This document shows positions 19,007 to 27,328 of a stretch of DNA of 64,000 nt, piece by piece. Origin of the DNA: Thermoanaerobacterium sp. PSU-2 (GTDB taxonomy: Bacteria > Bacillota > Thermoanaerobacteria > Thermoanaerobacterales > Thermoanaerobacteraceae); NCBI RefSeq assembly GCF_002102475.1, contig NZ_MSQD01000003.1:124001-188000 (forward strand). The letters are read 5' to 3'. The translations under genes were made by a program, and so were the position numbers. The stretch's first letter is position 1. Every line of letters starts with the position of its first letter. The notes beneath the pieces are model-generated. The model worked only from the letters and a program-made list of their open reading frames with translations, did not search any database and had not been told where the DNA came from.

Positions 19007-20263
19007 TCATTTTTTTGTCATGAAATAGACAGTATCCAATTGCAGCTTTTTAGATACATCCACGATATCATTTATTGTAACTTTTTTTACCTTACTTATA
19101 AAATCGTCTATACTGTAATTTGTATGTGAAAGTTTTTGTGATAAGTAAAAATCAGCCAGTTGTGTTCCACTGTCTTTTATTGAATTAAACGACGTAATCA
19201 AAGCTTTCACAGCCGAATCAAATTCATAATCAGATATATTACCTGATTTTATCTCCTCTACTTGCTTTTGTATTATCTCCAATGCTTTTTCGTAATTTTC
19301 AATTTCAATGCCTGACATTATAAGCATTAATCCTTTAAATCTTTCTAACCTTGTCTGGGCATAATATGCAAGGCTTTCCCTTTCTCTAACATTCATAAAA
19401 AGCTTAGAGAAAGGCCCTCCACCCAAAACACCGCTTAATACTAAAAGAGAAAAATACTCCTCATCCCATGGATTTACGTTTGTCCTGTATCCTAAAGTCA
19501 GCTTCCCCTGAGTAACATCAAGTTTATCTTCTACATATTTTACCTTATCGATCTTTCTTAATATAGGCGTATCTGGAATCACATCCACACTCGTTCTCTC
19601 TATTTTAAAATACTTATTGAAAAACTCTTTCACATCGTCTACATCCACATTGCCTACGACAAATATATCTATTGGAAGCCTTTTAATTGCTTTTTTATAA
19701 TACTCATAAAGATTTTTTTCATCTATTTTATCTACGTCATCTACATTTCCAAGCTCATAAATTGCGTAATCTTCGTCTTTACACATTTCTTCTATACACC
19801 TTTCAACGGCGTATTTAGTCTTTTCATTTACGCGGGAATTGATAATATTCTTCTGCTTTTCTTTCTCTTGTTGCACATACGTTTGTTCAAAACCATCATT
19901 TGATATTAATGGATTCAAAAGTATGTCTGATATGAACTTAACGCTTTCTTCCAATATATCTTCCTTTAAATATGTACTATCTACAATTTCCATCTTAAAC
20001 TGTGCAATCTGCCGCTCACCTTTTTTATAAACCGAATAAGCAAACGTAGCACCGTAAAGATCTTCTAAATGCTTTGTTATATCCTTATACGTTTTAAAGC
20101 TAAAGCTTCCTCTCCTTAAAACCGATGGCAGCAATGCAAATTTTGCCGTTTCATCGCTTAATTTATTGCTTATGTACACATTAATTGTTACCGTTTTAAA
20201 CTTATTAAGTTTATTGACATAGAGTTCAATACCACTCGCAATGTTTTCCTTTATGATGGACAT
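19007..20263 (-). CDS. Inactive M16 peptidase homologue (YmfF-like)
   Basis: The 418-residue protein has the M16 fold signatures GGGPFSKLFMNVRERESLAYYA (near residue 300) and repeated half-domains. At the place of the HXXEH motif it reads LPSVLRRGSFSFKTYKDI, so zinc ligands are absent. In M16B heterodimers such a subunit binds substrate and supports the active partner, here the adjacent YmfH-like protein. The ATG at 20263 was chosen because AGGAG lies 8 nt upstream; the GTG at 20272 is too close to that site. It has its own consensus promoter. Confidence 0.88.
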   Translation of the reverse strand: MSIIKENIASGIELYVNKLNKFKTVTINVYISNKLSDETAKFALLPSVLRRGSFSFKTYKDITKHLEDLYGATFAYSVYKKGERQIAQFKMEIVDSTYLKEDILEESVKFISDILLNPLISNDGFEQTYVQQEKEKQKNIINSRVNEKTKYAVERCIEEMCKDEDYAIYELGNVDDVDKIDEKNLYEYYKKAIKRLPIDIFVVGNVDVDDVKEFFNKYFKIERTSVDVIPDTPILRKIDKVKYVEDKLDVTQGKLTLGYRTNVNPWDEEYFSLLVLSGVLGGGPFSKLFMNVRERESLAYYAQTRLERFKGLMLIMSGIEIENYEKALEIIQKQVEEIKSGNISDYEFDSAVKALITSFNSIKDSGTQLADFYLSQKLSHTNYSIDDFISKVKKVTINDIVDVSKKLQLDTVYFMTKK

Positions 20264-20299
20264 ATTTTTCACTCCTTCTATAATAATCCAATTGACCTA

Positions 20300-20328
20300 A
20301 TTATATTTAAAAACTACAAATATGTCAA
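20300..20328 (-). promoter_or_regulatory. Sigma-A promoter of the M16 peptidase pair
   Basis: A full-consensus TTGACA (20323-20328) and TATAAT (20300-20305) with a 17-bp spacer. Confidence 0.85.
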
Positions 20329-20334
20329 CAAAGC

Positions 20335-20360
20335 ATAAACCCGGGTTTCCCCAGGTTTAT
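20335..20360 (-). terminator. Hairpin terminator after the YhcN-like gene
   Basis: ATAAACCTGGG and CCCGGGTTTAT form an 11-bp stem with one G-U pair and a GAAA loop, starting two bases after the stop codon. The T-run is short (GCTTTG), so termination may be partial. Confidence 0.65.
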
Positions 20361-20361
20361 A

Positions 20362-20934
20362 TTATGCACTTGGCGTTATCCTTTTTAATATCTCTGTTAT
20401 CTGTTTAGTAAACTCAGATAATGGTCTTCCAGATGCTATTCCTTTTGCTATATTGTTTATCCTTGTATATAAATCAGGATCGGATGTTACAGACACATTC
20501 TTTATCCCTTTATCAGTATCTCTCACTGTCTTCTCTACTTTTTTCTTAACCTGTGTCTCATGGGTACCTTGGACACTGGCTTTCATGTCAATACCTACAA
20601 TAGCAGTATTTCCGGATATAACTACAGTAGCCTTGTTTACTTCAGGAAGTTTTGCCACATTGCTGGCTATTTTTGCTGCTCTCACGCTTTGCGGAACCGG
20701 CTTTTTCGCTGGAGTCGGTGTAGTAGGTGCAGGTGTTGTTGGAGTTGGTGTCGTCGGCACTCTTGACGGTGCAGGAGTAGTCATCCCTGGTGACGGAGCT
20801 GGTGTCGTCCTAGGCGTCGTAGGAGTATATCTTGTTAGCGATGGCTTTTTAGATGCTTTGCAGCCCGTCAAAGATATAGACAATGCCATTATCAATGCTA
20901 AAAGTATTAAAAAAATTTTTTTGCTATTTTTCAA
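20362..20934 (-). CDS. YhcN/YlaJ-type sporulation lipoprotein
   Basis: The protein has a signal peptide ending in the lipobox LTGC (after about 24 residues), then a low-complexity linker of Thr, Pro and Ala (about residues 35-80). The C-terminal domain of about 100 residues has IASNVAKLPEVNKATVVISGNTAIVGID, typical of YhcN/YlaJ spore lipoproteins. These sit in the forespore membrane and affect germination or cortex in Bacillus. The TTG at 20934 has GGAGGTG 6 nt upstream; the TTG at 20949 overlaps that site. A sigma-G-like promoter lies upstream. Confidence 0.85.
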   Translation of the reverse strand: MKNSKKIFLILLALIMALSISLTGCKASKKPSLTRYTPTTPRTTPAPSPGMTTPAPSRVPTTPTPTTPAPTTPTPAKKPVPQSVRAAKIASNVAKLPEVNKATVVISGNTAIVGIDMKASVQGTHETQVKKKVEKTVRDTDKGIKNVSVTSDPDLYTRINNIAKGIASGRPLSEFTKQITEILKRITPSA

Positions 20935-20961
20935 TTCAAACACCTCCAATCAATATTTTGC

Positions 20962-20991
20962 TCAGATGAAGTCAATTTATTACAATATTCA
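20962..20991 (-). promoter_or_regulatory. Candidate sigma-G promoter of the YhcN-like gene
   Basis: TGAATA (20986-20991) and CATCTGA (20962-20968) are 17 bp apart. The sigma-G consensus is about TGAATA and CATACTA; the -10 has two mismatches. Forespore expression would suit a YhcN-type lipoprotein. Confidence 0.4.
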
Positions 20992-21017
20992 ATGTAAATT
21001 ATATCCAATGACTCAAT

Positions 21018-21046
21018 TTGAAGTTTTAGTGTTTTTCATATATAAT
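21018..21046 (+). promoter_or_regulatory. Sigma-A promoter of ychF
   Basis: TTGAAG (21018-21023) and TATAAT (21041-21046) with a 17-bp spacer, 54 bases before the ychF start. Confidence 0.75.
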
Positions 21047-21099
21047 CTATTTGATGTATTTAGAAAAATTTTTTGATTTTAAAAAGCGGAGGAATACAG

Positions 21100-22191
21100 A
21101 TGGAAATAGGAATAGTCGGTCTACCTAATGTTGGAAAAAGCACGATTTTTAATGCAATAACACAAGCAGGCGCCGAATGTGCAAATTATCCTTTTTGTAC
21201 GATAGAGCCTAATGTAGGAATCGTATCTGTGCCCGATAAAAGGCTTAATGAATTAGCAAAAATCGTAAATCCTCAAAAAATAATACCTGCCACGATAAAA
21301 TTTGTCGATATAGCAGGATTAGTAAAGGGTGCCAGCAAAGGCGAAGGATTAGGCAATAAATTTTTATCACACATAAGAGAAGTCGATGCAATATTAAATG
21401 TGGTAAGGTGCTTTGATGACAGCAACATAACTCACGTTGAAGGCAGTATTGATCCAATAAGAGACATCGAAATAATAACGTTAGAGCTTATACTGGCTGA
21501 TTTGGAAGTTGTTGAAAAGCGAATTGCAAAGACTTCCAAATATGCTAAAAACGATAAAAGTGCTGCATTTGAATTGAATGTATTGGAAAAAATCAAAAAG
21601 ACATTAGATGATGGTAAGCCTATCCGCACGATGGACTTTGATGATGAGGAATTATCTTTTGTAAATCAACTTATGCTTCTTACATCTAAGCCTGTGATGT
21701 ATGCAGCCAATATATCAGAAGACGATCTTATATCTAAAAATGAAAATGAGTATGTTAAGAAGCTTAAAGATTTTGCAAAAAATGAGAAATCCGATGTTAT
21801 TGTGATATCAGCAAAAATAGAAGAAGAACTTTCGTCACTTCCAGATGAAGAAAAATATGAATTGCTTTCCGAATACGGCTTAGAAGAACCTGGATTAAAT
21901 AACATAATCCGTCACGGGTACTCCCTTTTAGGACTTATTACATTTTTTACAGCAGGGCCAAAGGAAGTAAGAGCCTGGACTATTAAAAGAGGTACAAAGG
22001 CACCACAGGCTGCCGGGAAAATACACTCAGATTTTGAGAAAGGTTTTATACGTGCTGAAGTGATATCGTATAAAGATTACGTTGAATCAGGCGGAGAAAC
22101 TCCAGCAAAAGAAAAAGGATTGATGAGGTTAGAAGGAAAAGATTACGTCGTGGAAGATGGCGATATAATAGTATTTAGATTTAACGTATAA
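21100..22191 (+). CDS. ychF: Redox-regulated ATPase YchF (Obg-related)
   Basis: YchF (OLA1) is an Obg-family P-loop protein that binds ATP rather than GTP and associates with ribosomes. The 363-residue protein has the P-loop [15 protein letters not shown] at the N-terminus, [20 protein letters not shown], and a G4 position reading NISEDDL in place of the GTP-specifying NKxD. The C-terminal TGS domain includes [43 protein letters not shown] lies 7 nt before the ATG at 21100; the frame extends upstream but that start gives the family length. It is one of few plus-strand genes here and is monocistronic. Confidence 0.97.
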   Translation: MEIGIVGLPNVGKSTIFNAITQAGAECANYPFCTIEPNVGIVSVPDKRLNELAKIVNPQKIIPATIKFVDIAGLVKGASKGEGLGNKFLSHIREVDAILNVVRCFDDSNITHVEGSIDPIRDIEIITLELILADLEVVEKRIAKTSKYAKNDKSAAFELNVLEKIKKTLDDGKPIRTMDFDDEELSFVNQLMLLTSKPVMYAANISEDDLISKNENEYVKKLKDFAKNEKSDVIVISAKIEEELSSLPDEEKYELLSEYGLEEPGLNNIIRHGYSLLGLITFFTAGPKEVRAWTIKRGTKAPQAAGKIHSDFEKGFIRAEVISYKDYVESGGETPAKEKGLMRLEGKDYVVEDGDIIVFRFNV

Positions 22192-22220
22192 AATCCCATA
22201 GACTTATGCCTATGGGATTT
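22191..22220. terminator. Bidirectional terminator between ychF and thiI
   Basis: AAATCCCATAG and CTATGGGATTT form a perfect 11-bp stem, with T-rich sequence on the plus side (TTTTTT) and A/T-rich sequence on the other. It serves the convergent ychF and thiI. Confidence 0.85.
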
Positions 22221-22221
22221 T

Positions 22222-23367
22222 TTAGCTTTTTATCTTTATCTCATCTATTTGGAGACTGCTAATAAATTGTTCATAGTCTAATTCTTTTTCGCCTTGGACA
22301 ACTTCGTCTAAATCAGGTTTTATAATAGGATGTTTTGGAACGAATATGGTACAGCAATCTTCATAAGGCCTTATAGATATATCGTACGTCCCGATTTTCT
22401 TAGAAATCTCTACAATTTCACTCTTATCCATTCCTATAAGCGGTCTAAACACTGGCATGTGTGTCACTGCATTTGTGCAGTACAAGCTCTCTATGGTTTG
22501 GCTGGCAACTTGTCCTAAGCTTTCACCTGTTATAAGTGCTTTTGCACCGTACTTAAGAGCAATATTTTCTGCGACTCTCATCATCATTCTTCTCATTATA
22601 ATAGTAGTCAATTTTGGAGGACACTTGTCGTATATGGCCAGTTGAAAATCTGTAAAATTCACCACATGCAAATATACATCTTGTCCATACTCTGAAAGCT
22701 TTTTGCACAAATCAATTACTTTGTCCTTTGCACGCTCCTGCGTATATGGTGGACTATGAAAATACACCGCTTCTATCTCTACTCCTCTTTTCATCATCAT
22801 CCATGCTGCAACAGGGCTATCAATTCCACCTGATAATAAAACAACAGCTTTCCCATTTGTGCCCAGGGGCATTCCCCCAATTCCCTCTACGGTATCAGAG
22901 TATAAATACGCCTTCTCCCTTATTTCCACATTTAAGACCACATCAGGATTGTGCACATCAACATGAACGTCATCGATATTTTTAAGTATTTCACTCCCAA
23001 TCATTCTGCTTAATTCAATGCTTTCATAAGGAAATGATTTATTAGGTCTCCTGGTCTCCACTTTAAAGCTTTTATTTGAATGATGCCTCATAATCTCAAT
23101 TGCCGAGTCGTATATCGCATTAAGGTCCAATTCTACTTTTTTAGCTATTGTTATTCCAACTATTCCAAATACCTTCCTAAGTTTGTCAATAGCTTCTTTT
23201 GCATCGTTGCTTGTTTCTACGTATATTCTCCCATGTGTCTTTTCAACTTTTACTCCGTCAAAGCTTTTTAAAGCTTCTTTAATGTTTCTAACAAGTTTAT
23301 TTTCGAAAAAAGCTCTATTGTCGCCTTTTAAAGCTAACTCACCATACTTTATAAGAATAACCTCCAT
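22222..23367 (-). CDS. thiI: tRNA 4-thiouridine synthase ThiI
   Basis: ThiI adenylates U8 of tRNA and inserts sulfur to form 4-thiouridine, and can supply sulfur for thiamine synthesis. The 381-residue protein has an N-terminal ferredoxin-like and THUMP domain (about 1-165) and a PP-loop ATPase with SGGIDSPVAAW near residue 185. The rhodanese domain of the E. coli protein is absent, as in most Firmicutes. The cysteine desulfurase gene 2 nt upstream is the likely sulfur donor. The two genes form one operon. Confidence 0.96.
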   Translation of the reverse strand: MEVILIKYGELALKGDNRAFFENKLVRNIKEALKSFDGVKVEKTHGRIYVETSNDAKEAIDKLRKVFGIVGITIAKKVELDLNAIYDSAIEIMRHHSNKSFKVETRRPNKSFPYESIELSRMIGSEILKNIDDVHVDVHNPDVVLNVEIREKAYLYSDTVEGIGGMPLGTNGKAVVLLSGGIDSPVAAWMMMKRGVEIEAVYFHSPPYTQERAKDKVIDLCKKLSEYGQDVYLHVVNFTDFQLAIYDKCPPKLTTIIMRRMMMRVAENIALKYGAKALITGESLGQVASQTIESLYCTNAVTHMPVFRPLIGMDKSEIVEISKKIGTYDISIRPYEDCCTIFVPKHPIIKPDLDEVVQGEKELDYEQFISSLQIDEIKIKS

Positions 23368-23369
23368 TT

Positions 23370-24524
23370 TTACCTCCTTTTGTATCTCCTTAAAAATTTC
23401 ACTTTCTCCTTTAATACATCAACTGTATAATCTATTTCTTCATCTGTATTAAACACACTTAAGGAAAACCTAATAGCACCTTCTATATATTCGCGACTTA
23501 GCCCAATAGCCTTTAATACATGGCTTTCAGTGTTTTTATGGGATGAACAAGCAGAACCGGTTGACACATATATGCCCTTCTCTTCCAAAGCATGAAGCAA
23601 TACTTCACCTCTTACACCTAAAAAGGATATATTTAATATTTGCGGAGCACCATCATCGATGTCAGGACCATTTAAGTGAATATCAGAGATCTCATTTTTT
23701 ATACCATCGTACAATCTTTTCTTTAATGCTTTAAGTTTAGCCTCGTATTCAAGAAAATTATCATTTATCAATCGACATGCTTCTCCAAGTCCTACGATGC
23801 CTGGCATATTTTCAGTTCCTGACCTTAAATTGGCTTCCTGTCCTCCACCGTACAAAATAGGTTTAATTTTAGTCCCTTTTTTTACGTATAGAGCGCCTAT
23901 GCCCTTTGGCCCATGCATTTTATGGCCGCTTAAAGACAAAAGGTCTATGTTTATATTCTTTAAATCAATATTAATTTTTCCAACTGCTTGTACACCATCA
24001 ACATGAAAATAAAATTTATCTTTCCTTTGTTTTAATTTAGCAATCTCATCCAATGGTTCTATAGTACCTATCTCATTATTGACAGCCATTATAGACATCA
24101 AAATCGTCCTGTCATTTATTGCATTTTTTAACTCATCTAAGTCTACATATCCTTGTTTATCTACATTGAGATAAGTGACATCAAAGCCTTCTTCTTCAAG
24201 CTGCTTCATGACATTCAATACAGATGGATGCTCAATCTTTGTGGTTATCAGATGATTGCCATATCTCTTCATGCCATGTACAATGCCGCGTATAGCCAAA
24301 TTATTTGATTCAGTTCCACCTGATGTAAAAAATACTTCATGTGATTCACACCTCAATAATTTCGCTATATCTTCTCTTGACTTAGACAATATCTTTTCTG
24401 CAATATATCCTTTACGATGTACTGACGATGGATTGCCATATTCGACTTCCATTACTTCAACCATTTTTTCAACTACTTCTCTACGAACTTTCGTCGTGGC
24501 GCTATTGTCAAGATATACCTCCAT
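23370..24524 (-). CDS. Cysteine desulfurase (IscS/NifS family)
   Basis: A PLP enzyme that takes sulfur from cysteine as a protein persulfide. The 384-residue sequence shows the N-terminal VYLDNSATTKVRREVV, the HIEHP-type TTKIEHPSVLNVM, the PLP lysine in SLSGHKMHGPKGIGALYVKKG, and the active-site loop STGSACSSHKNTESHVLKAIG with the catalytic cysteine (near residue 325). Being upstream of thiI it probably feeds tRNA thiolation, like Bacillus NifZ. It has its own promoter. Confidence 0.94.
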   Translation of the reverse strand: MEVYLDNSATTKVRREVVEKMVEVMEVEYGNPSSVHRKGYIAEKILSKSREDIAKLLRCESHEVFFTSGGTESNNLAIRGIVHGMKRYGNHLITTKIEHPSVLNVMKQLEEEGFDVTYLNVDKQGYVDLDELKNAINDRTILMSIMAVNNEIGTIEPLDEIAKLKQRKDKFYFHVDGVQAVGKINIDLKNINIDLLSLSGHKMHGPKGIGALYVKKGTKIKPILYGGGQEANLRSGTENMPGIVGLGEACRLINDNFLEYEAKLKALKKRLYDGIKNEISDIHLNGPDIDDGAPQILNISFLGVRGEVLLHALEEKGIYVSTGSACSSHKNTESHVLKAIGLSREYIEGAIRFSLSVFNTDEEIDYTVDVLKEKVKFLRRYKRR

Positions 24525-24561
24525 ACATATCAGTCCTCACATTTTTATGTAATTCAAATAT

Positions 24562-24591
24562 ATTATATGTTAATGATGATATATATTTCAA
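24562..24591 (-). promoter_or_regulatory. Promoter of the cysteine desulfurase-thiI operon
   Basis: TTGAAA (24586-24591) and TATAAT (24562-24567) with an 18-bp spacer. Confidence 0.7.
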
Positions 24592-24601
24592 CAAAAATTT
24601 A

Positions 24602-24621
24602 GGGCCCAATAGATTGGACCC
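24602..24621 (-). terminator. Terminator of the hydrogenase (hfs) operon
   Basis: GGGTCCAAT and ATTGGGCCC pair over 9 positions with a 2-base loop and one G-U pair; TTTTTG follows a few bases later on the minus strand. It lies 16 bases after the last hydrogenase gene. Confidence 0.7.
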
Positions 24622-24637
24622 ATCATTTTTAAAACTC

Positions 24638-26152
24638 CTAAGCTTCTTTAAACGATGTTTCACTTGACTCATCTTCACTGTGGTCAACATGAAAATCGAC
24701 GTCATCAGTGTCAAATTGGCTGATTCTGTCTTTTATGTTTTTATGGTAAGATGAATCACCAAACTTATTGACAGCCAATTTCGCTTGGTTTACGTTGTTA
24801 TTTATTACGCCTGCACCGCCAATGCAACCTCCAACACAAGCCATACCTTCTATAAAATTATTTGGCAATTTACCGGCTTTCATTATTTTCAACGTCTTGT
24901 TGCACTCATCAAGTCCATTGCACACTACAGGATTTATCTCAACATCGGCATCTATTTCCTTAACTGCTTCAATTACAGCCTCTAAGACGCCTCCCGATCT
25001 TGCAAACTTTCTTCCAAAAAGCGTAGCATCATCCACTTCCACATCTGGTTGTTCTTTCATGTCTATTTTTGCTGCATCCAGCACAGCAACCATCTCTTCA
25101 AATGTCATGGCAAAATCCGTTATGCCCTTTACATCATCTCTCATGACTTCCGATTTTTTTGCAGTACATGGACCTATGAATACTGTCACTGCCATAGGAT
25201 CGTGTTTTTTGATGTATTTTGATATAGCTGTCATTGGAGATACAGTTGTCGATATGTTTTGCGACAGCTCAGGATAGCTTTTCTTTATGTGTGCCACAAA
25301 GGCAGGACAACATGAACTTGTCATGACTTTTATGTCTTTTATTTTATGGCTGAATTCTTTTGCCTCTTCCATAGCTACAAAATCTGCCCCAAGAGCAACT
25401 TCAATCACATCGACAAAACCAAATTCTTTCAAAGCAGATTTTATCTGTCCCACAGTTACATCTTTAAATTGAGATGCTATGGCTGGCGCTATCAAAGCAT
25501 AAACTTTTTTCCCACTCTTAATAGCCCTTATAATGTCCACAATATAAGACTTGTCTGTTATGGCTCCAAATGGACATGCCACTGTACAAGCACCACACGA
25601 AGTGCATTTTTCATAATTTATGGCAGCTTTCAATTCTTCATCCATAGTTATGGCTTTTGCTGAACAAGATCTAATGCATGGCCTCAAATTGTCAGAAATT
25701 GCATTGTATGGACACGCATCTTTGCACCTGCCACATTCTATACACTTGTCATAGTCGATGTTTGCCTTTTTGTTTATTATCGTTATGGCACCTTTTGGAC
25801 ATACTTCTGTACACCTGTGAGTAATACATCCTCTACAAGCTTCAGTGACACGATACCTTTTAATCGGGCATTCTTCACAGGCAATATCTAAAACCTGAAT
25901 TATTGGCTCTTCACCGTCCACTGCATGTTTCATAGTACGCTTTAAATTTTTCCCCATTGCAACTTTGGTTCTCTGCTCAATTATAGCTCTTTCTTTATAC
26001 ACGCAACACCTAAATCTTGGTTTTGTTCCCGGTATTATCTCGTAAGGTATTTCATCATATTCATCTTCGAGCCTATCTTCAAGCGTCAATTTCGCAACGT
26101 TGTAAAGTACCTCGTACTTTAACATTTGAACATCTGTGTTAAACTTAAACAA
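24638..26152 (-). CDS. hfsD: [FeFe]-hydrogenase, group B-like (HfsD)
   Basis: The 504-residue protein has an N-terminal region unique to this type, then several iron-sulfur cysteine groups (about residues 92-118, 137-147, 159-163 and 183-193), then an H-cluster domain. H-cluster motifs are TSSCCPAF (Cys281, Cys282), GPCTAKK (Cys329) and GMACVGGC (Cys439, Cys443). All four cluster ligands and the proton-relay cysteine are present, so it can be catalytic. It matches the last gene of the T. saccharolyticum hfs cluster, reported to be needed for most hydrogen formation; the letter is assigned by gene order. Start TTG with AAAGGA upstream. Confidence 0.88.
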   Translation of the reverse strand: MFKFNTDVQMLKYEVLYNVAKLTLEDRLEDEYDEIPYEIIPGTKPRFRCCVYKERAIIEQRTKVAMGKNLKRTMKHAVDGEEPIIQVLDIACEECPIKRYRVTEACRGCITHRCTEVCPKGAITIINKKANIDYDKCIECGRCKDACPYNAISDNLRPCIRSCSAKAITMDEELKAAINYEKCTSCGACTVACPFGAITDKSYIVDIIRAIKSGKKVYALIAPAIASQFKDVTVGQIKSALKEFGFVDVIEVALGADFVAMEEAKEFSHKIKDIKVMTSSCCPAFVAHIKKSYPELSQNISTTVSPMTAISKYIKKHDPMAVTVFIGPCTAKKSEVMRDDVKGITDFAMTFEEMVAVLDAAKIDMKEQPDVEVDDATLFGRKFARSGGVLEAVIEAVKEIDADVEINPVVCNGLDECNKTLKIMKAGKLPNNFIEGMACVGGCIGGAGVINNNVNQAKLAVNKFGDSSYHKNIKDRISQFDTDDVDFHVDHSEDESSETSFKEA

Positions 26153-26167
26153 GGCAATCTATCCTTT

Positions 26168-27328
26168 CTAAAAATAATTTACTTCCACATTTTTATTTAA
26201 TCCCTTTAATAAACTTATAAGCTCTTCCACAATCCTGACCTTTATTCTAAGGTCAGATGGAAAATCAGGATTTTGATGGGCACTGTTTACAGCCTGACCC
26301 ACTAAGAAATTTACGTCAGTAGCGTAATTTAATATCTTAAACAGCCGAGTGGCAGCATCTTTTCTTGAAAATCTCAATAAGTTTGAATCGCTATTCTCAA
26401 TATATTCTTTAAAAATTTCAACAGTCTTTCTTAAAGTCAATACGCCTTCTGTCACCAAATCAATTCCATCAATGTGGGCATAAGGAGGTATATCAGGATC
26501 AACATACTCTGTAGATGTGATCACATCTTTATTTAAAATCCTGCTTACAATTTTTGCAGCAGTACCGCCACATACCACCTTTAATCCTTCACTTTTCATG
26601 AGTTTTTTCACAACCCATTCATCCATATTTTTCAAAACCGGTGGCCCTACCATTACCGTAACTTTTTTCGATTCGTTAACTTTTATCACTATTGCAGTTG
26701 TATCATCGCCAGGTTTATTCTTGTACAAATTATTACAGGTTGTTATAAGCTGTGAGCAAATATCTGATGCATCGCTGTAGGCCTCTAATACTTTTGATAA
26801 ATATTGCTTAACATTATCCCACTGCCAACCGAGATTTAATACTCCTCCTACACCAGCATGAATTACTCCATCAGATACAACTATCAGTGCATCATTCAAA
26901 TCCAATTTGAAGCTGCTTTCAAAGATTTTCTTATCACCTATTTCAACACACTTTCTGTCAATCTTCTTATGCACACCATTTTTAAAATAAAACACAGATG
27001 GATTGTCATATTCAACCAGATGAGCATTATTGCCACATATAGAAACAACAGTAAATGTAGAATATGCTATATTTCTCTCTTTACATATTGGCAATGTTTC
27101 AGCCACCGTCTCTACCACATCTTTTAGTTCAGAACCCATGTCCAACATTTTTGATACAATTCGCGCTGTCAGAGTAGATAAAATGTTGGCCTTAACACCA
27201 CTTCCAAGGCCATCTGCCATAACTGCCATTACATAATCTTTTTTTCTTATTATTTGAACACTATCTCCGCACAACTCTTCATCGTACTTATTCAATGATG
27301 CATGTGCAATATCGATGTAATGACTCAT
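26168..27328 (-). CDS. hfsC: SpoIIE/PP2C-type serine phosphatase of the hydrogenase cluster (HfsC)
   Basis: The first 220 residues form a SpoIIE-type PPM phosphatase. MADGLGSGVKANILSTLTAR near residue 35, VVSDGVIHAG near 155 and the metal-binding GDDTTAIVIKV near 210 carry the expected aspartates and glycines. The C-terminal 170 residues (GPPVLKNMDEWVVKKLMKSEG onward) are specific to hydrogenase-linked members and their role is unknown. No kinase or anti-sigma partner is seen nearby. Its ATG overlaps the upstream sensory-hydrogenase stop by four bases, so the two proteins are made together. The context suggests it is the output of hydrogen or redox sensing. Confidence 0.85.
   Translation of the reverse strand: MSHYIDIAHASLNKYDEELCGDSVQIIRKKDYVMAVMADGLGSGVKANILSTLTARIVSKMLDMGSELKDVVETVAETLPICKERNIAYSTFTVVSICGNNAHLVEYDNPSVFYFKNGVHKKIDRKCVEIGDKKIFESSFKLDLNDALIVVSDGVIHAGVGGVLNLGWQWDNVKQYLSKVLEAYSDASDICSQLITTCNNLYKNKPGDDTTAIVIKVNESKKVTVMVGPPVLKNMDEWVVKKLMKSEGLKVVCGGTAAKIVSRILNKDVITSTEYVDPDIPPYAHIDGIDLVTEGVLTLRKTVEIFKEYIENSDSNLLRFSRKDAATRLFKILNYATDVNFLVGQAVNSAHQNPDFPSDLRIKVRIVEELISLLKGLNKNVEVNYF

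Noticed and set aside
20453-21076. Gly/Val-rich plus-strand open frame
   Set aside because: It is the antisense of the Thr/Pro linker of the YhcN-like gene; no ribosome site or family match.
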